This document shows positions 24,263 through 33,400 of a stretch of DNA of 38,253 bases, one piece after another. The notes beneath the pieces were generated by a model. The model ran no database searches and was not told where the DNA came from. It worked only from the letters and a program-made list of their open reading frames with translations. Source of the DNA: Oceanospirillum sediminis. GTDB taxonomy: Bacteria > Pseudomonadota > Gammaproteobacteria > Pseudomonadales > Halomonadaceae. A program made the translations under genes and the position numbers. Where the stretch lies: NCBI RefSeq assembly GCF_014164585.1, contig NZ_JACJFM010000046.1:1-38253 (forward strand), written 5' to 3'. Every line of letters begins with the position of its first letter. Position 1 is the stretch's first letter.

Positions 24263-25054
24263 TTATTGAATCACCATATGAGGCTGGTGATAAGCTGATG
24301 CCAGAATGCCTTTTGCTACCAGATCCCTGTAGCTATTCATCAGTCTGTCCATCACCTGATCTGTATTTTTTATTGAGGTGCTAATGTGAAAATACAGTGG
24401 CACATGGGCGAGGGTAGCACTACTGATATTCATCGCTTTGCGATGTAACTCTTTTTGTCCGGCCTGGAAATTCACATCATACAGCAATGCAAAATCAACT
24501 CGCCCCGATTCCAATAAGCGAATCGCACTGCTGAAGTTATCCAGCTCGACAGTAGTGATCTTGTTTTCCGGTTCGGCTAACCAGCTTCTCATGCCACCAT
24601 AGCCATAGCCTCGCATCACCGCAACTTTACTGTTTTTCATCAAGTCTTTGCTGACAGTAAATGACTCAATATCTGAGAATCGACCTGTATGAAAATAAAG
24701 ATTCAGAATCATTTCTGATACCGGGTCCGGGCTGGTCAGCACTGTACCGGATTGTTCCAGCAGTGGGTTCTTCACCAGAATACTGCTATTGAAGTGGCCG
24801 TCGGCCAGAGATTTCATAACTCGTTTGGTTGGCACTATATAGCCTCGCCAATGATATCCGGCATGTCTGACGATGATGTCATATAAACGAACCAGCTCAC
24901 CTGAGACTCGTCCTTGAGCGTCGTGCTGATAATATGGCGGAAACTCAGGTCCAACAAGAATAAGCTCTTGTCCGGCCAGCAGTCGTTCTGGCAGGCCGAG
25001 ACAAAGAATCAATAACAGAAGAGATCTGAGAATAGCAGGGCAGGTCATAATCAT
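24263..25054 (-). CDS. Periplasmic solute-binding protein-like, family 3
   Basis: This 263-residue protein has a signal peptide (LRSLLLLILCLGLPERLLAG, cleavage near 28). It shows the bacterial extracellular solute-binding family 3 pattern: ELILVGPEFPPYYQ at the first strand, GELVRLYDIIVRHAGY, then DFALLYDVNF near 190 and a final helix ending DLVAKGILASAY. No ABC permease or ATPase is adjacent, so it is an orphan binding protein. In gammaproteobacteria such orphans are often sensors or of unknown role. The ligand is unknown. A second in-frame ATG at 25048 is an alternative start. Confidence 0.75.
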   Translation of the reverse strand: MIMTCPAILRSLLLLILCLGLPERLLAGQELILVGPEFPPYYQHDAQGRVSGELVRLYDIIVRHAGYHWRGYIVPTKRVMKSLADGHFNSSILVKNPLLEQSGTVLTSPDPVSEMILNLYFHTGRFSDIESFTVSKDLMKNSKVAVMRGYGYGGMRSWLAEPENKITTVELDNFSSAIRLLESGRVDFALLYDVNFQAGQKELHRKAMNISSATLAHVPLYFHISTSIKNTDQVMDRLMNSYRDLVAKGILASAYHQPHMVIQ

Positions 25055-25466
25055 CGGCTATCTTTCCCTGAGTGCACAATTAATCACATGATTACAAGAA
25101 TACCCAGGAAACGTAATGAAAAGTATGTTTTTGTTAATTTTTATACCTTTGGATATATGGCTGGTTATTCAGAACGTCGCTTTTATCGCAGCAGAGTAAG
25201 CACCTGAGCAAAAATCTTGCTGCAAAATACCAGATCCTTATCCCGTCGCAGACGATTGAAGATTGATATCTCTATATGTCGCAAAAAGAAAATAAGGCGT
25301 CATCAATCAGTAATGCTGATGTCTGCTATAAGAACAATTCGTTTTTCGGCAACCGCCATACTATGCAGAATAAGGCTCACTCCAGAACGGCCCTTGCGCA
25401 GGTTAGCAGGTGATGGAAAGCAGATGCTTAACCATCTGTACTGAATGAATTTTTGAGGAGATTACA
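25055..25466. other. Divergent intergenic region
   Basis: The 412 bases separate the minus-strand binding-protein gene from the plus-strand GST gene. I see no gene with a ribosome site and no strong hairpin. A 75-codon plus-strand frame at 25217-25444 has an Arg-rich, non-protein-like composition. Confidence 0.45.
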
Positions 25467-26120
25467 ATGGAACTGATTATCGGCAATAAAAACTACTCAT
25501 CCTGGTCATTGCGCGCCTGGTTCATGCTGAAGGCATTTGATCTGCCTTTCACTGAGAGACGACTGGCCTTGTTTGAAGATGAGTTTTATAACGAAATTGC
25601 CCGTTACGCGCCATCAGGTAAGGTACCTGCATTGATTGATAATGGTATTAAAGTGTGGGATTCACTGGCAATTTGTGAATACGTCAATGATAACTATATA
25701 GAAGGAAAAGGGTGGCCTGCAGAGGTGGCAGACAAAGCGATGGCCAGATCGGTGGTTAGTGAAATGCACTCCGGTTTTTTTGCACTTCGCAATGAGTTGC
25801 CCATGAACTGTCGGGCAGTGCGGCGTGTTGAGCTGAGTGATGATGCCAGAAAAGATATTGGCAGAATAGATGCCATGTGGCAGCAGTTAAGAGCGCAGAA
25901 CGCTGGGAAAGGCCCCTGGTTATTTGGTGAGCTATCAATTGTTGATGTTTTTTATGCGCCCGTTGCCATCCGCTTTAAAGGTTATGGGATCTCGGTTTCG
26001 AAAGAAAGTGAGCAGTACATATTACATATTCTGAATCATCCGGCTATTCAGTTATGGGTTTCTGATGCAGAAAATGAGCAGGAGATTATTGAAATCGCTG
26101 AGGCAGGAGAACCCGCGTAG
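25467..26120 (+). CDS. Glutathione S-transferase family protein
   Basis: This 217-residue GST has the thioredoxin-fold N-terminal domain: IGNKNYSSWSLRAWFML, where the Ser pair supplies the usual catalytic hydroxyl; SGKVPALIDNG with the cis-Pro; and the glutathione gamma-Glu site DSLAICEYVND. A helical C-terminal domain follows, with LFGELSIVDVFYAPV as the conserved N-capping/hydrophobic-staple region. The start has a strong site, GAGGAG (25457-25462). It conjugates or isomerises electrophiles with glutathione in the cytoplasm; the substrate is unknown. It is a single gene ending in a good terminator. Confidence 0.88.
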   Translation: MELIIGNKNYSSWSLRAWFMLKAFDLPFTERRLALFEDEFYNEIARYAPSGKVPALIDNGIKVWDSLAICEYVNDNYIEGKGWPAEVADKAMARSVVSEMHSGFFALRNELPMNCRAVRRVELSDDARKDIGRIDAMWQQLRAQNAGKGPWLFGELSIVDVFYAPVAIRFKGYGISVSKESEQYILHILNHPAIQLWVSDAENEQEIIEIAEAGEPA

Positions 26121-26150
26121 ATCAGACTTTATCTTTGTTTCTTCATGTTT

Positions 26151-26174
26151 GGCAGACTCCGGTCTGCCTTTTTT
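26151..26174 (+). terminator. Terminator after the GST gene
   Basis: GGCAGAC (26151-26157) and GTCTGCC (26162-26168) form a perfect stem with a 4-base loop and six T. It is 30 bases past the stop. Confidence 0.9.
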
Positions 26175-26369
26175 GTTTTCCTGTAAAAAATATTCTAGAC
26201 AAAAGTCGTGCATCCTCAGGTAAAAGATAATCGCTTTGATACAAGTCAATATGATATCGGGCTGTTTCTTTAGGATGACAAATGCCGTCAAAAAAATAAT
26301 ACAGAAAAGAATTAAAGATAATAATTAAGGTAATGCTTTTTCTTATCTGAAGGCGGCAGAGTTCACTTG

Positions 26370-28301
26370 ATGAGGATAAAAAAATTGAATGCAAGACAAC
26401 CTGCCTCCTCGGATATGAGGATCTTTGTCTCAGGAAATGAAGCTATTGCAATGGCTGCAAGGGATTCATGCGTAAAAGTAGCTGCGGCCTATCCTGGGAC
26501 TCCATCCACCGAAATTCTGGAATATATAGCCGATTATTCTGATATCTATTCAGAGTGGTCTATTAATGAAAAAGTATCGCTTGAAGTGGCTATTGGTGCT
26601 TCTCTGGCGGGTAGCCGGGCTTTATGTGCCATGAAGCATGTGGGACTTAATGTCGCTTCTGATGCGTTGATGACACAGACTCTGATAGGGGTGTCCGGAG
26701 GTCTGGTAATCGTTGTCGCTGATGATGTGGGGCTGTCATCTTCGCAGAATGAACAGGATTCCCGTTACTGGGGGCGATTTGCCCATGTGCCTGTACTTGA
26801 ACCGTCTGATACTCAGGAAGCCTATGATTTTACGCGGGCAGCATTTGATCTGTCAGAAGAGTATCAGGTGCCGGTGATCGTTCGGGCAACGACGCGAATC
26901 TGTCATGTTAAGGGGACATTGCTGACATCCCCGAAAGTGGAATGGACGCCAAAAGCGGGTTTTGAAAAAGATCCGGCCAGACTGGTTATGGTGCCGGGTA
27001 ATGCAAAACATCGCATTCCTTTGATGCTGGAAAGAGATCAGCAACTGGCGAAAGCTTCTGAAATCAGTTCTCTGAATCGCTATGAAGAGGGCAGTAATAC
27101 TGCTCTGGGCTTTGTTGTCTCTGGAGTGGCCTACCAGCACGTTAAAGAAGCTTATCCTGATTCGCCCGTGCTGAAGCTGGGCTTATCTCATCCCGCTCCG
27201 ATTGAAAAGATTCGGATATTCCGCCAGAAAGTAGATCGTCTGGTGCTGGTAGAAGAAGTCGAACCTTTACTGGAAAAAGAGCTGAAAGCGGAAGGTATTC
27301 AGCTGGAAGGTAAAGACATTCTGCCTCGTCAGGGTGAATTAACCCCTGAAGTGCTTAAGCGTTCAGTAGAGGGTTTGGTTGAAAGAGAAGAAAAACCAGC
27401 TCCTCGAATCATTGCGGCAGACAAGGTATTTCCGCGACCTCCAACCATGTGTGTTGCCTGTCCTCATCTGGGGGTTTATTACACGCTGTCGAAGATCAGA
27501 AATACCTATATTTCCGGTGATATTGGCTGCTATACCCTGGGAGCTGGCCATCCGTGGAATGCTCTGGATACCTGTATCAGTATGGGAGCCTCCATGGGCG
27601 TTGCTCTGGGGTTGGATAAGGGACGTCAGCCAGAAGATGAAAATAAAAAAGTGATTGCTGTAATCGGGGATTCCACGTTTCTTCATATGGGAATGCAGGG
27701 ATTACTTGATCTGACATATAACAAGGGTAATGCAACGATATTATTGCTGGATAACAGAGCTGTCGGTATGACCGGTGGCCAGGATGCACCATCCAGTGGC
27801 ATTAACCTTCAGGGAGAAAAAACATCCAGGGTTGATTTCCCGGGACTGGTTAAAGCACTTGGTGTTAAGGAAGAAAGAATTCATAAAGTTGATCCTTATG
27901 AGCTTCCGACATTATTTAAAACATTAAGAGATGAAACAAAAGTTAATGACGTCTCTGTTGTTATCACAGATCAGCCCTGCGTACTGACGGAACGCTATAA
28001 AGCTATGCAACCGCTGAAAGTTGAGGATAAGGATTGCACGGGTTGTGGTAACTGTCTCGATGTGGGGTGTCCGGCTATTCTGGTTTCCCGAAGAGAAACG
28101 GTTGTTAAGCCTAACGGAAAAGAGAAAGAGCTGGCGTTTGCCACCATTGATACTGCTGCATGTACCGGATGCAATCTGTGCGTTAATACCTGTGCTCCGG
28201 ATGCCATTATTCCGGCAGAGAATCTGATTGAGAATGGTTATGCCATGCCAGAGATCATTAATGCTGCTGCACCCGCTGATACTGTGGAGGAAACAGAATA
28301 A
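26370..28301 (+). CDS. iorA: Indolepyruvate ferredoxin oxidoreductase, alpha subunit
   Basis: This is the roughly 643-residue thiamine-pyrophosphate subunit of IorAB, which oxidatively decarboxylates aryl-pyruvates (indole- and phenylpyruvate) to aryl-acetyl-CoA and reduces ferredoxin. The N-terminal pyruvate-binding domain has YPGTPSTEILEY and the region around ALCAMKHVGLNVASD. The TPP domain has CVACPHLGVYYTLS, GDIGCYTLGAGHPW and GDSTFLHMG. The C-terminus carries two 4Fe-4S clusters in CTGCGNCLDVGCPA and CTGCNLCVNTCAPDA. ATG 26370 is preferred over an in-frame TTG just before it; a third option, ATG 26415, is closer to family N-termini. The last base of its TAA is the first base of the iorB ATG. 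Confidence 0.93.
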   Translation: MRIKKLNARQPASSDMRIFVSGNEAIAMAARDSCVKVAAAYPGTPSTEILEYIADYSDIYSEWSINEKVSLEVAIGASLAGSRALCAMKHVGLNVASDALMTQTLIGVSGGLVIVVADDVGLSSSQNEQDSRYWGRFAHVPVLEPSDTQEAYDFTRAAFDLSEEYQVPVIVRATTRICHVKGTLLTSPKVEWTPKAGFEKDPARLVMVPGNAKHRIPLMLERDQQLAKASEISSLNRYEEGSNTALGFVVSGVAYQHVKEAYPDSPVLKLGLSHPAPIEKIRIFRQKVDRLVLVEEVEPLLEKELKAEGIQLEGKDILPRQGELTPEVLKRSVEGLVEREEKPAPRIIAADKVFPRPPTMCVACPHLGVYYTLSKIRNTYISGDIGCYTLGAGHPWNALDTCISMGASMGVALGLDKGRQPEDENKKVIAVIGDSTFLHMGMQGLLDLTYNKGNATILLLDNRAVGMTGGQDAPSSGINLQGEKTSRVDFPGLVKALGVKEERIHKVDPYELPTLFKTLRDETKVNDVSVVITDQPCVLTERYKAMQPLKVEDKDCTGCGNCLDVGCPAILVSRRETVVKPNGKEKELAFATIDTAACTGCNLCVNTCAPDAIIPAENLIENGYAMPEIINAAAPADTVEETE

Positions 28302-28903
28302 TGAATGCAGAAAATATAACCAATATTCTGGTCGCGGGCATTGGTGGTCAGGGTGTGATGACTGCAGCGGAGATCTTATCTGAGGCGGCTTTGTCTCTGG
28401 GCTATGATGTGAAAAAAACAGAGGTAGCCGGTATGGCACAGCGAGGTGGGGTAGTGACCTCTCATGTGCGCTTTGGCCCTGTGGTTCGCTCTCCTTCTAT
28501 TCTGGCTGGTGAAGCCGATTTGCTGGTTGCTTTTGAGCCGGCAGAAGCCCTGCGCTGGGTCAATCATCTGAGGCCATCCGGTATTGCTATGGTGAACTCT
28601 TTTCGTCAGGCCCCGCCCGTTGTCAGTACAGGGTTATTTTCTTATCCGGATGATCCAGTGGGAGAGATCCATGCAGGGGGGAAGGAAGTTCATGCATTTA
28701 ATGCCGGAGAAATTGCGCTGAAACTGGGTGACAGACGGCTGATTAATACCATCATGCTCGGAGCCATCTCGGAGCAGTTGCCTTTTGAAACATCTTTGCT
28801 TGAAGACAGTGTTCTGAAACGTTTTGCTCATAAATCTGAAAAACTGCTGGAATTGAACAGAGAAGCTTTTGCTGCCGGTCGTGAAGCGGCCCAGGCCAGT
28901 TAA
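28301..28903 (+). CDS. iorB: Indolepyruvate ferredoxin oxidoreductase, beta subunit
   Basis: This 200-residue gamma/beta-type subunit completes IorAB. Typical motifs are VAGIGGQGVMTAAEIL near 12-27, DVKKTEVAGMAQRGGVVTSHVR (about 44-65, conserved block), SPSILAGEADLLVAFEPAEALR and NTIMLGAI. It overlaps iorA by one base (TAATG), giving translational coupling. The complex is cytoplasmic and oxygen-sensitive in many organisms. Its presence suggests aromatic amino-acid catabolism, or synthesis in reverse, under low oxygen. Confidence 0.93.
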   Translation: MNAENITNILVAGIGGQGVMTAAEILSEAALSLGYDVKKTEVAGMAQRGGVVTSHVRFGPVVRSPSILAGEADLLVAFEPAEALRWVNHLRPSGIAMVNSFRQAPPVVSTGLFSYPDDPVGEIHAGGKEVHAFNAGEIALKLGDRRLINTIMLGAISEQLPFETSLLEDSVLKRFAHKSEKLLELNREAFAAGREAAQAS

Positions 28904-28930
28904 CCCATTTGAAGATACTCGTCAGAACTT

Positions 28931-28957
28931 GCCAGCTCTTTGGAGCTGGCTTTTTTT
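28931..28957 (+). terminator. Terminator after iorAB
   Basis: GCCAGCTC (28931-28938) pairs perfectly with GAGCTGGC (28943-28950) with a 4-base loop, and seven T follow. Confidence 0.93.
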
Positions 28958-29068
28958 CTGAACTTTTATAACAGCAGGCTGGGGATTTTTTCAGGACTGA
29001 TCTGTCATAGCGGTGGGCTCTGAGGTAGAATGCGCTGGTTTTTTCTCCTTTAAACCTGAGGTTGTTGA

Positions 29069-30394
29069 ATGTCTGCTGAAGATCCTAAAGTTGGTTTTGT
29101 AAGTCTGGGTTGTCCAAAAGCGCTGGTTGACTCTGAGCGTATCCTGACTCAGCTACGTACTGAAGGTTATGAGATTTCTTCGACCTATGACGGTGCTGAT
29201 CTGGTTGTTGTCAATACCTGTGGTTTCATTGATTCCGCTAAAGCTGAATCTTTGCAGGCCATTCAGGAAGCTCTGGAAGAAAACGGCAAAGTTATTGTTA
29301 CCGGGTGTATGGGGGCGGATGAAAGTGAAATCCGTGAGATTCATCCGGATGTACTCAGTGTCTCCGGGCCTCAGCAGTACGAGCAGGTTGTTGGCGCAGT
29401 ACATGAGTATCTGCCTCCTAAGAAAGACCATGATCCTTTTGTTGATCTGGTTCCACCACAGGGTATTAAACTAACGCCGCGCCATTATTCCTACCTGAAA
29501 ATATCAGAGGGATGTAACCACCGCTGCACATTCTGCATTATCCCGTCTTTACGAGGGGATCTGGATAGTCGTCCCGTTGGCAACGTGATGGATGAAGCTC
29601 AGCGCCTGGTTGATGCCGGTGTTAAAGAGTTGCTGGTAGTATCACAGGATACCAGTGCATATGGGGTTGATCTGAAGTACAAGCTGGGTTTCTGGCAAGG
29701 TCGTCCTATGAAAACCCGACTGAAAGAGTTGTGTCAGGCTTTGGGAGAGCTGGGTGTCTGGGTGCGTCTGCATTATGTTTATCCTTACCCGAGCGTGGAT
29801 GACATTATTCCTCTGATGGCAGAAGGCCTGGTTGTACCTTATCTGGATGTTCCTTTACAGCATGCCCATCCTGAAGTACTGAAAATGATGAAGCGGCCGG
29901 GGGCTATCGACAAAACTCTGGAGCGCATTAATAAGTGGCGTGAAATCTGCCCTGATATTGTGATCCGTAGTACCTTTATCGTTGGTTTTCCGGGTGAAAC
30001 AGAAGAGCATTTTGAGTACCTGCTGGACTTCTTGCGTAAAGCGCGTCTGGACCGTGTGGGTTGTTTCACTTATTCGCCTGTTGATGGTGCTCCGGCTAAT
30101 GATCTGCCTGGTGCTGTTCCGGAAGAGGTGAAAGAGGAGCGTCTGGCTCGCTTTATGGAAGTTCAGGCGCAAATCAGTGCTGAAAAACTGCAAGAGAAAA
30201 TTGGTAAAGAGATGGATGTTATTATCGATCTTGTTGGTGCTGATGGTTCCATTGGTCGAACTAAAGGCGATGCACCTGAGATTGACGGTGAAGTTCATCT
30301 GCTGGATCAGACTGATTTTCAGCCCGGTGATGTTGTCAGAGTACGTATCACAGATGCTGATGAGCATGATCTGTGGGCAGAAACGATTGATTGA
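29069..30394 (+). CDS. rimO: Ribosomal protein S12 methylthiotransferase
   Basis: This 441-residue radical-SAM enzyme methylthiolates Asp88 of ribosomal protein S12. The N-terminal UPF0004 domain carries three cluster Cys in [21 protein letters not shown] and VTGCMGA. The radical-SAM motif is [30 protein letters not shown] and [14 protein letters not shown] follow, and a TRAM-like C-terminal domain ends in DLWAETID. Length and LGCPK-versus-SF motifs fit RimO rather than MiaB. GAGG lies 8 bases before the ATG. It is a single gene, bounded upstream by the iorAB terminator and downstream by a bidirectional terminator. Confidence 0.96.
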   Translation: MSAEDPKVGFVSLGCPKALVDSERILTQLRTEGYEISSTYDGADLVVVNTCGFIDSAKAESLQAIQEALEENGKVIVTGCMGADESEIREIHPDVLSVSGPQQYEQVVGAVHEYLPPKKDHDPFVDLVPPQGIKLTPRHYSYLKISEGCNHRCTFCIIPSLRGDLDSRPVGNVMDEAQRLVDAGVKELLVVSQDTSAYGVDLKYKLGFWQGRPMKTRLKELCQALGELGVWVRLHYVYPYPSVDDIIPLMAEGLVVPYLDVPLQHAHPEVLKMMKRPGAIDKTLERINKWREICPDIVIRSTFIVGFPGETEEHFEYLLDFLRKARLDRVGCFTYSPVDGAPANDLPGAVPEEVKEERLARFMEVQAQISAEKLQEKIGKEMDVIIDLVGADGSIGRTKGDAPEIDGEVHLLDQTDFQPGDVVRVRITDADEHDLWAETID

Positions 30395-30464
30395 TACTAA
30401 GTGTAACACCTGAGATTGCCCGATCTGAGAAGACGTATCCGGATCGGGTAATATGGTTATCCAT

Positions 30465-30499
30465 AAAAAAGGCCCGCTGTTCTGCAGCGGGCCTTTTTT
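30465..30499. terminator. Bidirectional terminator
   Basis: GGCCCGCTG (30471-30479) and CAGCGGGCC (30485-30493) form a perfect 9-bp stem with an A6 run before and a T run after. It therefore serves rimO on the plus strand and the small gene at 30527-30700 on the minus strand. Confidence 0.93.
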
Positions 30500-30526
30500 A
30501 TAACAGCAGATTAAAAAACTATCTGC

Positions 30527-30700
30527 TTATAATGCTGGATTCTCTACAGCAACCTGCCAGGCCTTAAATATCACGCCCAATCCTGAGACCAGTGCCACAG
30601 CAGGAAGAATGATTTGAGAAGTAACAGCAGCCAGAACAGCAATAACTGCTACAACTGTAGTCATCACCATGTTAATCAGTAAGTTGGAAGAGTAGCCCAT
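30527..30700 (-). CDS. Small hydrophobic protein of 57 residues
   Basis: A short minus-strand gene encodes a 57-residue protein starting MGYSSNLLINMVMTTVV. AGGAG precedes the ATG by 6-7 bases, an extended -10 promoter lies upstream and a terminator lies downstream, so this is a complete transcription unit. Two hydrophobic stretches fill most of it (about 7-25 and 30-46), with Pro33 between them. The end KAWQVAVENPAL is amphipathic. I recognise no family. A membrane microprotein, a toxin-like peptide or a bacteriocin-like peptide are all possible. Confidence 0.7.
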   Translation of the reverse strand: MGYSSNLLINMVMTTVVAVIAVLAAVTSQIILPAVALVSGLGVIFKAWQVAVENPAL

Positions 30701-30742
30701 CTTTTTGCTCCTGTTAAAGAAGAAGTGTTACGATACTACTCA

Positions 30743-30771
30743 ATATTAGCATTGACGGTGTTTTGCTGCAA
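30743..30771 (-). promoter_or_regulatory. Promoter of the 57-residue gene
   Basis: Reading the minus strand: -35 TTGCAG (30771-30766), a 17-base spacer, and -10 TAATAT (30748-30743) preceded by TG one base upstream, making an extended -10. It lies 42 bases before the start codon. Confidence 0.6.
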
Positions 30772-30868
30772 TGCGAAAGAGGTGTATTCTGCATGTATGG
30801 CGAATATTTAGTTTTTTATTCTGAATACTATTGTTTAATCGAAAATATTTTCTGATACCCTGCCTTTG

Positions 30869-31387
30869 TTAACCTGTAATATCTCTCTCCGCACGATAAA
30901 CCACTTTCTGCCATTGTAATAACGTGTTGAACTGTCCTCTGGAAAGAAGAGGTTGCCCCTCAAATAACTGATAACTGACAGAGGTAAATTCAAGCACAGG
31001 CAACAGATCATTGCGTTCTTTCAATGGCAGCAACTGATCTGTAATAATATCGAGCACGATGTTATCGGGTTTATATAATAAAGCGATATGAGCCTGCCCG
31101 GTTTGCTTTTGCATAGCATAAACAAAGCTGAAGGCCGTTTGCGGCATACCCTGATTCAGCAGCGCCTGATATTTGCTAAGTGCAAAATCTTCGCAATCTC
31201 CCTTGCCGCTGTTCAGTAGTTCAGCCAGACGCAACCAATGATCACGGCTTTCCTGGATGTACTGAATCCTGGTATTGAAGTATTGGTTTGTCTGGGTAAT
31301 TAACTGGGGTAATGTCGCAGATGAATGACTGGCACTGACAGTAAAACTCAGAACAGTCAGAATACCCGCGATCAGAACTTGCAGCAT
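30869..31387 (-). CDS. LapG-like periplasmic cysteine protease (BTLCP family)
   Basis: This 172-residue exported protein (signal peptide 1-19, VLSFTVSAS) is of the bacterial transglutaminase-like cysteine proteinase family. The catalytic triad is Cys65 in GKGDCEDFALSKY, His100 in TGQAHIALLY and Asp113 in NIVLDII. Later residues, PLKERNDLLPVLEF, match the family's conserved end. LapG cleaves large RTX adhesins to release biofilm and is normally held by the c-di-GMP receptor LapD. Neither LapD nor a large adhesin is next to it, so its substrate is open. The protein is shorter than typical LapG (about 200-230 aa). Confidence 0.82.
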   Translation of the reverse strand: MLQVLIAGILTVLSFTVSASHSSATLPQLITQTNQYFNTRIQYIQESRDHWLRLAELLNSGKGDCEDFALSKYQALLNQGMPQTAFSFVYAMQKQTGQAHIALLYKPDNIVLDIITDQLLPLKERNDLLPVLEFTSVSYQLFEGQPLLSRGQFNTLLQWQKVVYRAERDITG

Positions 31388-31525
31388 AATTTATCCTTAG
31401 CTCATTATTTACCAGAACTGTGAAATTGTCAGAAAGAGTGTTTTCTGGATTTTAATCATCGTCTGGCTGGCCGGACAGTCATATTACGAAACTTAACAAA
31501 ACTCTGTGTTCAGGAGCTGTGTACC

Positions 31526-32266
31526 TTGTCTTTACAGGACTTTATTCAACGCCATCTTCTTGATGTTATAGCATTCAGCTGGTTTGTACTCTGGTGGGCT
31601 GCTTATTACTACTATTCACGCTGGGCACTGAGGCGGGAGACTTGTCTGGCAAGAGTGATGCACAACTATCGTTATGACTGGATGAGTCGTTTGCTGGAGC
31701 GGGAAATTCGTATTGCTGATACCACTATTATGACTCACCTTGAGCGCAATGGTGCTTTTTTTGCCTCTAGCACACTGCTTATTCTGGCGGCTCTGTTTAC
31801 TATGCTGGGTGCTACCGATCAGGCTATTGGAGTGCTTTCGGAGCTTCCGTTTTCTACATCCGATAGTCGATTGGAGTGGGAGCTGAAAATTCTGCTATTA
31901 ATAACCATTTTTGTTTACGCTTTTTTTACCTTCAGCTGGTCAATGAGACAATATAATTTTTGTGCCATTTTGATTGGTGCAGCTCCAATGCCTGACGATG
32001 AAAGCGTTACAGCTAAAGCGCGTAAAGCTTATGCGGAACATACTGCTGATCTGATTGATTTGGCCGCTAATCAGTTTAATTATGGTCTCAGAGCCTATTA
32101 TTACGGGCTTGCGGTTCTATGCTGGTTCTGGCATCCGGTTATTTTCATGACGGCTACAGTGCTGATTTCCTGTGTTTTATATCGTAGAGAGTTTTATTCT
32201 AAAACGCTGAGAGCACTACGGGCCGCCAGGGATGATCGAGTCGAATTTCTCGGGATTATCCGTTAA
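31526..32266 (+). CDS. DUF599 family membrane protein
   Basis: This 246-residue protein has about four membrane segments: about 12-30 (DVIAFSWFVLWWAAYYYY), 76-95 (FFASSTLLILAALFTMLG), 124-142 and 192-225. The block RNGAFFASSTLLILAAL and the C-terminal YRREFYSKTL fit DUF599. The start is TTG, supported by AGGAG (31512-31516) upstream and by the lack of an ATG before residue 49. The function of DUF599 is unknown. The next gene begins 16 bases after its stop, so the two probably share an mRNA. Confidence 0.78.
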   Translation: MSLQDFIQRHLLDVIAFSWFVLWWAAYYYYSRWALRRETCLARVMHNYRYDWMSRLLEREIRIADTTIMTHLERNGAFFASSTLLILAALFTMLGATDQAIGVLSELPFSTSDSRLEWELKILLLITIFVYAFFTFSWSMRQYNFCAILIGAAPMPDDESVTAKARKAYAEHTADLIDLAANQFNYGLRAYYYGLAVLCWFWHPVIFMTATVLISCVLYRREFYSKTLRALRAARDDRVEFLGIIR

Positions 32267-32282
32267 AGAGTTCTTCATTGTC

Positions 32283-33218
32283 ATGCAAATTATTTTAAGC
32301 CGGAAAGGATTTGATTCCAGTGCAGGAGGGATACCTTCGCCGATTATGCCAGATGGTACTTTACTGCCTCTTCCAATTCCGCAGGCCGATGGGCCAGTTA
32401 AGTTCTCTGCTCTTAAATACTCAGGGATGACATTATCCGGTCTTATTAAACAGCTGGGAGGTAAATGCTGGCGTTCTGGCTGTCACCTTGATCCGGATAT
32501 TATGCCCGGATTGACCGTGCGTTCGAATGACTGGCAACCATCGTTAGGGCAGTATGGTGCCGCTCAGAATCATCTGTCTATTGAAGGTGTCGGTGCAGGC
32601 GACCTGTTTCTGTTTTTTAGCTGGTTCAGGCAAACCGAATGGTACCGGGAAAATGGCAAAAAGCAGCTGCGCTTTATTGCTGATGCGCCGGACCTGCATG
32701 TGATTTATGGCTGGCTGCAAATCGGGCAGATTATCAGCAATCCTCACCTTAATCCTGAAGCGCTGGCTTTTCTGGGCAAACATCCTCATCTGCAGAAGGC
32801 TTATGACAGCAATACCATTTATTTGCCAGCTGATAAACTGACACTATTTGGTGAGGGTGTCAGTGGAGCAGATGCTTCTGGGGATATCACGGAGCTACCC
32901 GGAGCAGGCTGCTTATCTCATCTGGTCACTAATCAAGAACAGGCTGGAAAGGCGCTGATCAAGCAGGCAAAAGACAGTTTCAGGCCTGTAAGGCAGCTGA
33001 CTGTACCGGGACATAAACGCACGGTATGGCAGTTACCGGAGTGTCTTTGGCCAGAGCACAGTAAGAAAGTGCTGAGCTATCATCGTAAGCCGGAACGCTG
33101 GATAGAGCAGGGGCAGACAACAATTCTGCAGTCGGCATTCAGAGGACAGGAGTTTGTTGTTCAGAGTAAAGATAATCAGGCCGTCCGTGACTGGCTAATA
33201 TCGCTGTTAGCAGAGTAA
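32283..33218 (+). CDS. Nmad3-family protein (nucleotide-modification-associated domain 3)
   Basis: This 311-residue protein from ATG 32283 (MQIILSRKGFDSSAGG) was chosen because homologues begin at this strand; the frame is open 17 codons further up, inside the preceding gene. Motifs recognised are RKGFDSSAGGIPSPI, MPDGTLLPLPIP, CHLDPDI, the block LGQYGAAQNHL, GVGAGDLFLFFSWFR and HVIYGWLQIG. Nmad domains were predicted computationally to take part in modification of bases in DNA or nucleotides; the activity of Nmad3 is not established as far as I know. It follows the DUF599 gene and shows no phage or restriction genes around it. Confidence 0.75.
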   Translation: MQIILSRKGFDSSAGGIPSPIMPDGTLLPLPIPQADGPVKFSALKYSGMTLSGLIKQLGGKCWRSGCHLDPDIMPGLTVRSNDWQPSLGQYGAAQNHLSIEGVGAGDLFLFFSWFRQTEWYRENGKKQLRFIADAPDLHVIYGWLQIGQIISNPHLNPEALAFLGKHPHLQKAYDSNTIYLPADKLTLFGEGVSGADASGDITELPGAGCLSHLVTNQEQAGKALIKQAKDSFRPVRQLTVPGHKRTVWQLPECLWPEHSKKVLSYHRKPERWIEQGQTTILQSAFRGQEFVVQSKDNQAVRDWLISLLAE

Positions 33219-33400
33219 AGCTGTCAGTCACCTGGTGACGATTCCCCTGTTTTTTCGTGAATAAAATGCCGTAACTTTTATCAGGGATAACCCGGTGAAT
33301 CTGTAAGATCCATCGGATACTCTGATTTTTGCCTGTAATCTGCCGGGATGATCATAAGCTTGTTCTCCACTATAGGGTAACCTTGATAAGGAGAATAAGC

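Noticed and set aside
25217-25444. 75-codon plus-strand frame before the GST gene
   Set aside because: Arg-rich, non-protein-like composition, no ribosome site, and no overlap with any hairpin or promoter that would support it.
33228-33240. Palindrome GTCACCTGGTGAC after the Nmad3 gene considered as a terminator
   Set aside because: The loop is too small and the T run is about 12 bases away. It may be a protein-binding site but nothing supports that.
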